A stretch of DNA of 64,000 nt from Bacillota bacterium (GTDB taxonomy: Bacteria > Bacillota > Clostridia > Oscillospirales > Oscillospiraceae). The notes under the pieces were generated by a model. That model saw only the letters and a program-made list of their open reading frames with translations, searched no databases and had not been told where the DNA came from. Numbering within the stretch: the first letter of the stretch is position 1; every line of letters begins with the position of its first letter. The DNA lies in contig JAEWKA010000002.1 in assembly GCA_023386265.1 (NCBI GenBank), forward strand, positions 372,001 through 436,000. The letters are read 5' to 3'. Of the stretch, positions 16,983-25,623 are shown piece by piece. The translations under genes were made by a program, and so were the position numbers.

Positions 16983-17887
16983 GCAGGAAACAGCTTTTGC
17001 ATGTCCTTCGGCAAAGGCGCGGAAAAATGTAAAGGCGTTTTGGTAAGAGGGTGGGGCAGCTGCAGCTCGCCCATATGAAGAGCGTGACGAGCGATAAGCT
17101 CGTGATCCTCCGTGCCATACAGAAAATCTCCTGCCAGAGGACAGCCGATGAACGCCATGTGCACACGAATTTGATGCGTGCGTCCTGTCAGCGTTCGAAC
17201 ACGCAGCAAGGCGAGATTTCTTTCCTCGTTGCAGGATAAAAGCTCATACTGGGTAATGGCCTTTTTGCCGTCCCTCTCCCCGCATACCTCGCGTTCAAGC
17301 GCGGAGTCCGCCTTACGGCGGATATGCGTTGAAATTTCTCCGCTTTTCTGGGACGGAATGCCTAGGGTGATTGCAGTATACTCCTTGGCAATGAGCTTCT
17401 GTTTTATCATCCTGTTCAAAGTTCCTGCGGCAAGGGCGTTTTTGGCGAACAGAACGAGACCCGAGGTGTTGCTATCCAAGCGATTTATCACCCTTGCGGT
17501 AAAGGTCTGCCTTTGCTCTAAATAATAGGCGGCAAGGTAATTGGATAGAGTGTTCTCGCGGTTGCCTGTTACGGGATGGCAGGGCAAATAGGCGGGCTTA
17601 TTTACAACCAAAATATCCTCATCCTCAAAGACGATATCGACAGGATGAGCCGTGGGTATAACACCTTCGGAGGACATTTCTTCGGTTTCAACCATGAAGG
17701 TGATTTGCTCGCCCTCACGAACAAAATAATTCACATTTTGCGGTCTGCCATCCACCAAAATAGCGTTATCGTTATGCTTCATGCGCGAAATAAGCCCTGC
17801 GGACATACCGCATTCTTTTTGCATTATCTGCTTTAGCGTGCGACCGCTGTGGCGTTCCTCTGCACGAAGCTGTAAAATGCGTTCCAT
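16979..17887 (-). CDS. RluA family pseudouridine synthase
   Basis: 302 residues. N-terminal S4-like RNA-binding region (about 1-75), then the RluA catalytic core with INRLDSNTSGLVLFAKN (about 137; Asp is the catalytic residue), KEYTAI, THIRRK and LLRVRTLTGRTHQIRVHM. It converts uridine to pseudouridine in rRNA or tRNA. The target position cannot be told (RluC/RluD-like). It lies 20 bp after the ABC-F gene on the same strand, so both may be expressed together. Confidence 0.92.
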   Translation of the reverse strand: MERILQLRAEERHSGRTLKQIMQKECGMSAGLISRMKHNDNAILVDGRPQNVNYFVREGEQITFMVETEEMSSEGVIPTAHPVDIVFEDEDILVVNKPAYLPCHPVTGNRENTLSNYLAAYYLEQRQTFTARVINRLDSNTSGLVLFAKNALAAGTLNRMIKQKLIAKEYTAITLGIPSQKSGEISTHIRRKADSALEREVCGERDGKKAITQYELLSCNEERNLALLRVRTLTGRTHQIRVHMAFIGCPLAGDFLYGTEDHELIARHALHMGELQLPHPLTKTPLHFSAPLPKDMQKLFPA

Positions 17888-17907
17888 ATGAAGCCCTCAT
17901 ATTGCCG

Positions 17908-19461
17908 TTACACGATTTTTGTTGTCCAATCCTCAAGATTCCAAACACCCGATACGATGTCCTGATAAAATTCCGGCTCATGGCTTACGAGCAGGAGGGT
18001 GCCGCGATACTCTTGCAGCGCTTTCTTCAGTGCGTCCTTGGCATCCACATCAAGATGGTTTGTCGGCTCGTCGAGAACAAGAAGATTCATGCTTCGCAGC
18101 ATTGTTTTGCAAAGGCGTACCTTTGCGTTCTCACCGCCGCTGAGTACCTTCATCTGACTTCCGATGTGCTCCGAGGTCAGTCCGCATTTTGCAAGCGCGC
18201 CGCGAACCTCCGCGTTGGTCATGGAAGAAAACTCTCTCCAGATTTCTTCAAGCGCCGTGTTACTTCCCGCCGCCTTTTCCTGCTCAAAATAACCGGGTAC
18301 GACGAACGGATCGAGCTCGACCGTTCCCGAAATTGGCGGCTGTATGCCCAGTAGGGTTTTGAGTAATGTGGACTTTCCCAAACCGTTCACGCCCTTGACG
18401 GCAATTTTTTGTCCTCTCTCAAGCTGTAAATTGAGCGGGGAAGTGAGCGGCTCATCATAACCCAGCACTAGGTCTTTTGCGTCAATAACAACCTTGCCCG
18501 GAGTCCGTGCGCTGGTGAAAGAAAAGATGGGTTTTATCTTTTCCCTGCCGAGCTCTATGATGTCCATTTTGTCCAGCTTTTTTTGGCGGCTCTTCGCCAT
18601 GTTCGTGGTGGCGATTCTTGCCTTGTTGCGTGCGATAAAGTCCTCAAGACCCGCAATCTCTTTTTGCTGCTTATCAAAAGCTTGTTCCAGCTGGCGTTTT
18701 TTTAGCTCACTCATTACAATAAAGTTGTCATAGTCGCCCTTATAGCGTGTAAGCGTTGCGTTATCAACATGATACACAACATTGACAACGCTATTCAGAA
18801 AAGAGACGTCATGCGAAACGAGAATAAAAGCGTTCTCATATTTTTGCAGAAGCTTTGTCAGCCACGCAATGTGGTTCTCATCCAGAAAGTTGGTCGGCTC
18901 ATCGAGAATCAGAATAATGGGATTTTCCAGCAAAAGCTTGGTAAGGAGGACCTTCGTGCGCTGTCCGCCGCTTAATTCCCCAACGTCTTTTTCGAGACCG
19001 ATATCGCAGAGGCCGAGACCGTTGGCATACTCCTCTATGCGGGAATCCAGAATATAAAAGCCGCTATGGTCCAGCATTTCCTGTATTTCAGAGGCGTCCT
19101 CCAGCAGTTCCGCCATTTCATCCTCACTGCAGTCGCTCATCTGCTCATACATCTTCAGCATTTCTGCTTCTTTAAGATACATGTCAGAAAAGGCTTCGCG
19201 CAGTACCTCGCGTATAGTTTTCCCTTTGGTCAGGGTACTGCTTTGGTCAAGATAGCCCGTTGTAATGTGCTTGCACCAGCTCACGCTTCCCTCATCGGGA
19301 ATCAAAGCTCCGGTGACTATATTGAGAAAGGTGGATTTCCCCTCGCCGTTTGCTCCGACGAGACCGACATGTTCACCCTTTAAAAGTCTAAATGACGCGT
19401 TTTCTAAAATTTGTCGTGAACCATATCCATGTGTTACATTTTCTACATTTAATACGCTCAT
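17908..19461 (-). CDS. ABC-F family ATPase
   Basis: 517 residues with two nucleotide-binding domains and no membrane span. First: GANGEGKST (about 36) and LSGGQRTK; second: GVNGLGKST (about 345) and LSGGENAK. The interdomain linker (about 235-300) has the charged coiled-coil look of the ribosome-binding arm, with short arm and tip. ABC-F proteins act on the ribosome, in translation or in antibiotic protection. Which subfamily this is cannot be told by eye. GGGGAGG precedes ATG 19461. Confidence 0.92.
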   Translation of the reverse strand: MSVLNVENVTHGYGSRQILENASFRLLKGEHVGLVGANGEGKSTFLNIVTGALIPDEGSVSWCKHITTGYLDQSSTLTKGKTIREVLREAFSDMYLKEAEMLKMYEQMSDCSEDEMAELLEDASEIQEMLDHSGFYILDSRIEEYANGLGLCDIGLEKDVGELSGGQRTKVLLTKLLLENPIILILDEPTNFLDENHIAWLTKLLQKYENAFILVSHDVSFLNSVVNVVYHVDNATLTRYKGDYDNFIVMSELKKRQLEQAFDKQQKEIAGLEDFIARNKARIATTNMAKSRQKKLDKMDIIELGREKIKPIFSFTSARTPGKVVIDAKDLVLGYDEPLTSPLNLQLERGQKIAVKGVNGLGKSTLLKTLLGIQPPISGTVELDPFVVPGYFEQEKAAGSNTALEEIWREFSSMTNAEVRGALAKCGLTSEHIGSQMKVLSGGENAKVRLCKTMLRSMNLLVLDEPTNHLDVDAKDALKKALQEYRGTLLLVSHEPEFYQDIVSGVWNLEDWTTKIV

Positions 19462-19539
19462 GCGTGCCTCCCCAAAATAGGATAGATAAAAACGAAACTA
19501 TCGGGCATTTTATCACATATCCGCAAGGTGGTACATAGA

Positions 19540-19848
19540 TGATGCAAAATTAATCAAAAATCGTTTGAGTAGACTCAATTTTTGGCAGTAATAAATTTGT
19601 TGCATCAGGTCACAATAATATCGGGTTCCAAAGATTAAAATCTGAGGGGCCGGAACTAAACTAGCAAGCAAGGAAGTAGTTCGGAGTAGGGAGATGATTG
19701 GATTGAATCGACCTGTATTTGAACCCGTAATGATACGAGCAGTTTTGTAACGGAGTGGGGGATGGTTAAGTTGGATTATTTTGATTGTCACTGGAAGAAT
19801 GAATACTAGCTTGGAAACAGAGGCTCAGTAATGAGCCTCTGATTTTTA
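19540..19848 (+). other. Intergenic region with paired arms and a plus-strand terminator; possible RNA gene
   Basis: The 499-bp gap between two minus-strand genes contains perfect 8-bp arms (TGATGCAA 19540-19547, TTGCATCA 19600-19607). It also has two very short plus-strand frames with purine-rich upstream sequences, of 18 codons from ATG 19694 and 15 codons from ATG 19762, and a strong plus-strand terminator at 19818-19848. No protein gene on the plus strand accounts for that terminator. A small RNA or micropeptide transcript is possible. I found no convincing promoter. Confidence 0.3.
19818..19848 (+). terminator. Intrinsic terminator on the plus strand
   Basis: CAGAGGCTC (19818-19826) pairs perfectly with GAGCCTCTG (19833-19841), 6-base loop, then ATTTTTATT. 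Confidence 0.8.
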
Positions 19849-19903
19849 TTGAGAGTGTGTCAAAATCGGTCATTGATATTGTAATCCGCAAAAAATACGC
19901 ATA

Positions 19904-19940
19904 TACAGGCGCGGAAACTGATTTAACTTCCGCGCCTGTA
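19904..19940 (-). terminator. Terminator of the GGDEF-aldo/keto reductase operon
   Basis: Perfect 13-bp arms (19904-19916 and 19928-19940) with an 11-base loop. On the minus strand it is followed within 8 bases by TTTTTT. Confidence 0.75.
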
Positions 19941-19959
19941 GGTTATTTTCTATGAAAAG

Positions 19960-21150
19960 CTATTTTATATGCATAAATCTGCGGGCGATTGTGGCTACTG
20001 GTTTATAAAGTGGCCCCTCCAGCTCGCGTTTAACGGTTTTAAGCTGCTTTCTGATTTCTATTTTCTGCGGGCAATGGTTCTCGCACTTGCCGCATTCGTG
20101 ACACTGCGAGGCTACGGCAGGTTTTTGCGAAAGAGTACCCATGGTCTGATAATACTTGAATCTGACCGATTTGTCGTTCATCAGATATTTGTCGTTGTAG
20201 CAGGAAAAGCACCCGGGTATATCCACGCCTAAAGGACACGGCATGCAGTAGCCGCAGCCGGTGCAAGGAATTTTGGTCTTTTCGCGCATTACGGTCTTAA
20301 CCCGCTCGAAAACCTGCAATTCTTCATCAGATAAAGCATTGGAGGTAGCGGATGAGGCAATACGGATGTTTTCGGCGAGCTGCTCTTCGTCGCTCATTCC
20401 GGAGAGGACAACGTTGACCTGGGGGTGATTCCAAACCCAGCGAAGCGCCCACTCGGCTGAAGATTTTTTGGGCTTCTGTGAGGCAAATTCGTTTGTTACC
20501 GATTCAGGAAGATGTGTGACCAGCTTGCCCCCGCGCAAAGGCTCCATAACTATTACGGGAATGCCCATTTCAGCCGCGAGTAGGAGGCCGTCCTTTGTCG
20601 CCTGATTGTTTTCGTCCATGTAGTTATATTGAATCTGGCAAAAATCCCAGAGGTATGCTTTCAGTATGAGTTCAAAGTCTTTTTTGCCGCCATGGAAGGA
20701 AAAACCTATGTTCTTTATAGTCCCGCTTTTCTTTAGCTCCTCCAGCCACTCCATTATGCCGAGAGACGAGAGCCTATCATACATGGCTATGTCGGTAAGC
20801 ATGTGCAGCAAGTAATAATCGATGGAGTCAGTCTGTAGTCTTGTAAGCTGAGTGTCCATGATTTTCTTCGCATTTGCAAGAGTCTTGACCATGAAGGGCG
20901 GAAGCTTTGTCGCGATTTTGACTTTCTCACGCCAGCCGCCTGCTAGCGCCGCTCCGAGCAGAGCTTCGTTTTTCCCGTTTCCGTAGATGTATGCCGTATC
21001 AAAGTAATTCACACCATTCTCGATTGCCGCGTGTATCAGGGCTATTGCTCTTGGCTCGTCAACCTCTCTGCCCTTGGTCGGCAGCCTCATGCAGCCGAAG
21101 CCCAAGATGGAAAGCTCCTCGCCGTTCTTTTGATTGGTTCTTGTTAACAT
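19960..21150 (-). CDS. Aldo/keto reductase with C-terminal [4Fe-4S] domain
   Basis: 396 residues. TIM-barrel aldo/keto reductase core (about 1-275: GFGCMRLPTKG, NYFDTAYIYGNGKNE, DYYLLHM, PVIVMEPLRGG) followed by a ferredoxin-like tail (CTGCGYCMPCPLGVD at about 297 and CHECGKCENHCP at about 358). The tail suggests ferredoxin-linked rather than purely NADPH-linked carbonyl reduction. The substrate is unknown. Its ATG lies inside the last codons of the upstream diguanylate cyclase gene (7-bp overlap), so translation is probably coupled. Confidence 0.9.
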   Translation of the reverse strand: MLTRTNQKNGEELSILGFGCMRLPTKGREVDEPRAIALIHAAIENGVNYFDTAYIYGNGKNEALLGAALAGGWREKVKIATKLPPFMVKTLANAKKIMDTQLTRLQTDSIDYYLLHMLTDIAMYDRLSSLGIMEWLEELKKSGTIKNIGFSFHGGKKDFELILKAYLWDFCQIQYNYMDENNQATKDGLLLAAEMGIPVIVMEPLRGGKLVTHLPESVTNEFASQKPKKSSAEWALRWVWNHPQVNVVLSGMSDEEQLAENIRIASSATSNALSDEELQVFERVKTVMREKTKIPCTGCGYCMPCPLGVDIPGCFSCYNDKYLMNDKSVRFKYYQTMGTLSQKPAVASQCHECGKCENHCPQKIEIRKQLKTVKRELEGPLYKPVATIARRFMHIK

Positions 21151-22295
21151 ATATATTCCCCATTACTCATGCAATTCTTAATCCGTTTGTTTTCATACAT
21201 CATCATGTCTACCTGTTTAATGAAATCTTCAATTCCTAAGTTGGAATGATAGTCATAAACGGCATAACCAGCAGTTAAACTGAGCTTAAACGGAAACGTG
21301 TTCGAATTATTCAGCGAATCAACATAATGATTTATCCGGCGTAATACAGCCTCCAGACTTTTTTTATCGTATGTTTCAAGTATTAAACAAAATTCGTCGC
21401 CGCCATAACGGGCAACATAATCTTTCGACCGTATACACTTTTTCAGCAGTTCCGCAGAAGCCTTCAGCGCATTGTCACCCATTTCGTGACCAAAGGTATC
21501 GTTGATTTCTTTAAACTTATCAATATCCAGCATAACCAGAGAAAATGTTCTGCGCGGAGAGGATTTCCGTAAACATTCTTTCAGAACCGTTACGGCTTTT
21601 TTCCTGTTGCCGATGCCGGTAAGATAATCGGCATAAATTACGTCGTCTTTCATATTTAAGAGTACTATCAGTAAAGACAAAGTCATTGCGTTCAGCGCAA
21701 ATGCAAGTCCATATATGCACAATTGCAGTATGGTGCCCATTATAGGCAGTACCGGGAAAAATAATAATGAAAATAGTTGCTTTTGATTAATTTTATCTTT
21801 GTTGCGCACACAGATGATAAAAGATGCAAAGAGTGGGATAAACATAAACGCCATTGATAGGATAAAGAGCGGCCCTCTGTGATAAATGTTGCCGGCATCT
21901 ATGAAATAGTACCATCCGTTGAACTGAGAGATAACTACAATCACGGCGTTAACGGCATTCAATATGAGCAACGGGGCAAACAGTCTTTTTACATTTCCCT
22001 CGTTATGAAAAATTTGGACGTCAACATACATCAGCCATATTGACGGCAGGATAGGATTAAGCAAAAACAGCAGGAAGTTACAGACCTGATTGATAAAAGG
22101 ATAAATGGTGCCGAGATTGCCATCAAACCTGCTGAACAAGTCCAAAACCAATAGAAGGATCGTGCTTAGAAGAGTGCAAATGTAAAGCTTTTGCCGCGCG
22201 GATCTTTCATCCGTTTTTCTCAAAGTGTGGACGCAAAGAGTTATTAGCAGAAGAACAGAAAAACCATTCAACATTACGTTGTTTATCAAACCCAT
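21144..22295 (-). CDS. Membrane-bound diguanylate cyclase (GGDEF)
   Basis: 383 residues. The N-terminal 200 residues contain about seven hydrophobic helices (a 7TM-type sensor). A GGDEF domain follows (about 215-375) with DYLTGIGNRK, LDIDKFKEINDTFGHEMGD and an intact active-site GGDEF in RYGGDEFCLIL. No inhibitory RxxD is obvious just upstream. It should make cyclic di-GMP in response to a membrane or extracellular signal. ATG 22295 with GGAGG 7 bp upstream is preferred to the in-frame ATG 22310. It is the first gene of a two-gene operon with the aldo/keto reductase. Confidence 0.9.
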   Translation of the reverse strand: MGLINNVMLNGFSVLLLITLCVHTLRKTDERSARQKLYICTLLSTILLLVLDLFSRFDGNLGTIYPFINQVCNFLLFLLNPILPSIWLMYVDVQIFHNEGNVKRLFAPLLILNAVNAVIVVISQFNGWYYFIDAGNIYHRGPLFILSMAFMFIPLFASFIICVRNKDKINQKQLFSLLFFPVLPIMGTILQLCIYGLAFALNAMTLSLLIVLLNMKDDVIYADYLTGIGNRKKAVTVLKECLRKSSPRRTFSLVMLDIDKFKEINDTFGHEMGDNALKASAELLKKCIRSKDYVARYGGDEFCLILETYDKKSLEAVLRRINHYVDSLNNSNTFPFKLSLTAGYAVYDYHSNLGIEDFIKQVDMMMYENKRIKNCMSNGEYIC

Positions 22296-22467
22296 TTTTG
22301 CCTCCGCCATGTTTCCGGCTATATAATGTATTTAAATTATTCTAACACAAATTTGCTGCTCTTTACAACGTATAATAATTGTTGGGTTATTGAAGCAGAA
22401 ATTCTAAAACCCCTTTATTAAATAGCAAGCCCCCCGGATATCCTACCAGGGAGCGTGTCTTTTGGCT

Positions 22468-23541
22468 TTACTCTATCGTTCCTCCGCCAATGACGATGTC
22501 ACCGTCGTAAAAAACTGCGGCTTGACCTGAGGTCACGGCACGCTGGGGTTCGTTAAACCGGACCAGTATCCTGCCGTTATCAAGAGGGTAAAGTACGGCC
22601 GGTGCTTCCTTCTGGCTGTATCGTGTTTTCACGAAAGCCTCGGTGGGCTCAGTGAGAGCTTCGACGGATATGAGGTTTAAGTCCTTCACCGTCATACTGC
22701 TGCTAAATAGCTCGGATTCATCACCGAGAACAACGACGTTATGCTCAACGTCTTTTCTAATGACGTACTTCGGGCTTTCGAAACTCAGACCCAGTCCCTT
22801 GCGTTGTCCGATTGTATAGCGGATGAGCCCTCTATGCGTTCCGAGAATATTCCCCGCGCTGTCCGTAAAGTTTCCGGGAGGGGAAATAATATTCATCGTG
22901 TTTTCGAGAAAAGAGGCATAGTCCCCATCCTTTACGAAGCAGATGTCCTGACTGTCCGGCTTTCTTGCGTTTACGAGTCCTTGCTCCTCAGCAAGGCGGC
23001 GCACCTCGATTTTGTTCAGGCTTCCGAGAGGGAAGAGTGTCCTTTTGAGCTGCTCCTGCGTCAAACCAAAGAGAACATAGCTTTGATCCTTCGTAATGTC
23101 AGTCGCTTTCTTTAGAAGATATCGTCCCGTGTTTTTATCTATCTCAACACGCGCGTAATGCCCCGTTGCAATGTAATCCATATCAAGCACGAGCGCGCGG
23201 TCCAGAAGCTCGCTAAATTTTATATAGCGGTTGCAGTCAATACAGGGATTCGGCGTTTCGCCGCACGAATACGCGGAGGCAAAGCGGTCTATGACCTGTT
23301 CCCTGAATTGCTCTCCGAAATTGAAAACATGGTGATTGAAGCCGAGCCTGTAAGCCACACTGCGCGCATCCTCAACGTCTGCAAGAGAACAGCAGGTTCG
23401 TGAGCGTTCAATGCCAATATCCTCGTTTGAAAATAGCTTTAAGGTGACTCCCGTCACCTCATAGCCCTGTTCTATTAAAAGAGCGGCTGCTACGGAGCTG
23501 TCCACTCCGCCGCTCATTGCGACTAATACTTTTTCCGACAT
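22468..23541 (-). CDS. mnmA: tRNA-specific 2-thiouridylase MnmA
   Basis: 357 residues, the usual length. PP-loop SGGVDSS at residues about 9-15 for ATP adenylation of U34. A catalytic cysteine sits in TPNPCIDCNRYIKF (about 100) and the second in SQDICFV (about 200). DQSYVLFGLTQEQLKRTLFPLG is the tRNA-contact region, followed by the C-terminal beta-barrel. It makes s2U34 in Glu, Gln and Lys tRNAs. It appears to be transcribed alone. Confidence 0.95.
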   Translation of the reverse strand: MSEKVLVAMSGGVDSSVAAALLIEQGYEVTGVTLKLFSNEDIGIERSRTCCSLADVEDARSVAYRLGFNHHVFNFGEQFREQVIDRFASAYSCGETPNPCIDCNRYIKFSELLDRALVLDMDYIATGHYARVEIDKNTGRYLLKKATDITKDQSYVLFGLTQEQLKRTLFPLGSLNKIEVRRLAEEQGLVNARKPDSQDICFVKDGDYASFLENTMNIISPPGNFTDSAGNILGTHRGLIRYTIGQRKGLGLSFESPKYVIRKDVEHNVVVLGDESELFSSSMTVKDLNLISVEALTEPTEAFVKTRYSQKEAPAVLYPLDNGRILVRFNEPQRAVTSGQAAVFYDGDIVIGGGTIE

Positions 23542-23845
23542 TTGCTGTTCTCCCGTTGCATGACGAGCTGTTTTCTTGACCGCCCGACTAGTTTATCCAT
23601 GAATCTTAATATTCATAATAGCATTTTAAATATGTGAATTCAACCCACAGCTGCTCATTATTGTCAGATTTCGGTCTATTACGAGAAACCGATAAGGAGG
23701 AGACCCTTCGAGCTGCCCTTTATTGACGAACAATTGCATGTATTTTTGCATTCTTGCATCTATCGACATATTTCGCTTCAATAGTGCGATATATGTATAT
23801 TACGGGACTAATTTGTCCTAGTATGATGCAAAGGATGAAAACACC

Positions 23846-24058
23846 ATGAAAAAACTCAAGCTTCGTTTTTTAGCGGCGAAAATCGAATGGCATTGGTGGT
23901 TTATCAGGCGGACTCGCAAAAGAGGAAATTCTTTGCTCACCCGGGAGGTGCCATTTTCCTCTCAAAAACTGTTTATACTTAACCGGAGTCTTTCAGCGCA
24001 CAGCGTGAAAGCATTAAGAGCACAGTCGGCATACGAGAAGTTAACACGAACGATATAG
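23846..24058 (+). CDS. Small basic hypothetical protein (70 aa)
   Basis: 70 residues, strongly basic, rich in Arg/Lys with an aromatic N-terminal helix (KIEWHWWFIRRTRKRGN). No membrane span and no cysteine. An AGGATG-type ribosome binding site lies upstream of ATG 23846 and a clean terminator follows 7 bp after the stop, which supports a real monocistronic gene. It resembles short uncharacterised clostridial proteins I have seen, but I cannot name a family. The 300 bp upstream (23542-23845) show no other gene. Confidence 0.5.
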   Translation: MKKLKLRFLAAKIEWHWWFIRRTRKRGNSLLTREVPFSSQKLFILNRSLSAHSVKALRAQSAYEKLTRTI

Positions 24059-24064
24059 GAAGCA

Positions 24065-24090
24065 AAAAGGACTCCAAAGAGTCCTTTTTT
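24065..24090 (+). terminator. Intrinsic terminator after the 70-aa gene
   Basis: AAAAGGACTC (24065-24074), CAAA loop, GAGTCCTTTT (24079-24088), T-run to 24090. Confidence 0.85.
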
Positions 24091-24109
24091 GGTGCCTATA
24101 TAGGGTTGC

Positions 24110-24769
24110 CTAGGATAGTATAAATTGATTTTTCCGAAAACTCAGTACCCCTTCGTCCCTGAGCCTGCCGAGCTCTGCGGACATCGCGCTCCGGTCGACG
24201 GATAGATAATCCGCAAGCTCCTGCCGGCTGTAGGGAATCGAAAAACTGCTGCTTTTTGCCTTCTGAGCTTCCGATGAAAGATAGCTGAGCAGCTTTTCAC
24301 GAGTCGTCCGTTTGGAGGTAAACTCGATTTTTTGCGTAAGCGTTACATTTTTTCTCGAAATTATATTCAGCAGGTTTCGTATCAGAAGGCCGTGAAAGGA
24401 GCATGCGTTAACACAGGGCGAGGACAGCCTAGAGCAGTCTATGAACATGAGTTCGCTTTCGGTCGGCGTGATAACGCTAACCGGAAGCTCTTTTGTTTCA
24501 GCAAAAGCAAACGACTCTCCGAAAAGACCGCCCGGCCCTACGTTTCCGAGAATGCTTCTGTTTCCAAAATAATCGTCCTGATAAATCTGAACCTGTCCCG
24601 AAAGTACTATGCCGAAACTGCCAATTGCTTCTCCACACCTGAAAACGATGCGGTTTTTTTCAAAGCGGACAGTCTTCGCCGATAGACAGGATAGGAGTGA
24701 CTTAAGCTCCGCTTCTTCTATTCCTGTGAAAAGTCTACATCTTTTTAATATTTCGAAATATTTTTCCAT
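24110..24769 (-). CDS. Crp/Fnr family transcriptional regulator of the hcp locus
   Basis: 219 residues. N-terminal cyclic-nucleotide-binding-like beta barrel (about 1-115, GSFGIVLSGQVQIYQDDYFGNRSILGNVGPGGLFGE), long dimerisation helix, then HTH (about 165-215) with SRQELADYLSVDRSAMSAELGRLRDEG. Only isolated cysteines (RCRLF, FRCG, the CVNAC pair) are seen and no Fnr-like N-terminal Fe-S cluster. Heme or NO sensing, as in HcpR-like members, is possible but not shown. It is divergent from the ferredoxin-hcp operon, and a perfect palindrome 15 bp upstream of its start is the likely operator. Confidence 0.9.
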   Translation of the reverse strand: MEKYFEILKRCRLFTGIEEAELKSLLSCLSAKTVRFEKNRIVFRCGEAIGSFGIVLSGQVQIYQDDYFGNRSILGNVGPGGLFGESFAFAETKELPVSVITPTESELMFIDCSRLSSPCVNACSFHGLLIRNLLNIISRKNVTLTQKIEFTSKRTTREKLLSYLSSEAQKAKSSSFSIPYSRQELADYLSVDRSAMSAELGRLRDEGVLSFRKNQFILS

Positions 24770-24783
24770 ATAAGCCCCGTTTC

Positions 24784-24797
24784 GTTGTAATTACAAC
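24784..24797. promoter_or_regulatory. Perfect palindromic Crp/Fnr-type operator
   Basis: GTTGTAA-TTACAAC is an exact 14-bp palindrome in the divergent intergenic region. Its right half overlaps a poor -35 (TTACAA, 24791-24796) placed 17 bp before TAATAT (24814-24819) of the ferredoxin-hcp promoter, the geometry of an activator-dependent promoter. It lies 15 bp from the regulator's own start codon, allowing autoregulation. Confidence 0.65.
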
Positions 24798-24880
24798 ATA
24801 CATTTTTCTTAAATAATATTAAACTCAAACCATAAAGTCAAGAAAACAAATTTTTAATCAATTAAAAAGGAGAGACATCA

Positions 24881-25585
24881 ATGCTTAGAAAAATAATTAA
24901 AATAGATGAAGCTGCGTGCACAGGCTGCGGACTGTGCAGCGATGCCTGCCACGAGGGAGCAATAGCCATAGTAAACGGCAAGGCAAAGCTTATGCGCGAG
25001 GATTACTGCGACGGACTTGGCGACTGTCTGCCCTCCTGCCCCGTCAACGCTATCAGCTTTGAAGAACGCGAGGCTCCTGCCTATGACGAAGAGGCCGTGA
25101 AGCAGAGCAAAAACGGCGCCTGCCAAGCCGCGCTTCCCTGCGGCTGCCCCGGAACTCACTCAAAGAGTATAGTTCATGCGGAAAAGTGCGAGCGCCCCCG
25201 CTTCGCGGAAGCTGAAGTGACAAGCCGCCTATCCCAGTGGCCGGTACAGATAAGGCTTGCTCCTGTGAACGCACCGTACTTTAGAGGCGCGAACCTACTC
25301 ATAGCCGCTGACTGCTCGGCCTATTCCTATGGCGACTTCCACAACAAATTTATTAAAAACAGAATAACCCTGATCGGCTGTCCGAAGCTCGATGATACAG
25401 ATTACAGCGTAAAGCTGACTGAGATAATCAAAAACAACGATATAAAGAGCGTAACAGTTGTGCGGATGGAAGTGCCCTGCTGCGGCGGTATTGAAAGCGC
25501 GGTAAAGCTTGCCCTTAAAAACAGCGGTAAAATGATTCCCTGGCAGGTTGTGACTATCTCGACGGACGGAAAAATACTGGACTGA
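24881..25585 (+). CDS. [4Fe-4S] ferredoxin-type protein co-transcribed with hcp
   Basis: 234 residues. Two [4Fe-4S] motifs are at the N-terminus: CTGCGLCSDAC (about 11-21) and a second, irregular one, DYCDGLGDCLPSCP (about 46-59). The C-terminal 130 residues contain further cysteines (ADCSAYSYGDFH, IGCPKLDD, VPCCGG). It is likely the electron donor to Hcp, encoded 38 bp downstream. AAGGAG precedes ATG 24881. The second half has no family I can name with certainty, but the same architecture is commonly found beside clostridial hcp genes. Confidence 0.85.
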   Translation: MLRKIIKIDEAACTGCGLCSDACHEGAIAIVNGKAKLMREDYCDGLGDCLPSCPVNAISFEEREAPAYDEEAVKQSKNGACQAALPCGCPGTHSKSIVHAEKCERPRFAEAEVTSRLSQWPVQIRLAPVNAPYFRGANLLIAADCSAYSYGDFHNKFIKNRITLIGCPKLDDTDYSVKLTEIIKNNDIKSVTVVRMEVPCCGGIESAVKLALKNSGKMIPWQVVTISTDGKILD

Positions 25586-25623
25586 TGTCCTAAATAATAA
25601 ATCAATAAATGGAGGATTTTAAA

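Noticed and set aside
19513..19791. 92-codon minus-strand frame in the 19.5-19.9 kb gap
   Set aside because: No ribosome binding site, no domain, odd composition. The plus-strand terminator and paired arms fit an RNA transcript better.
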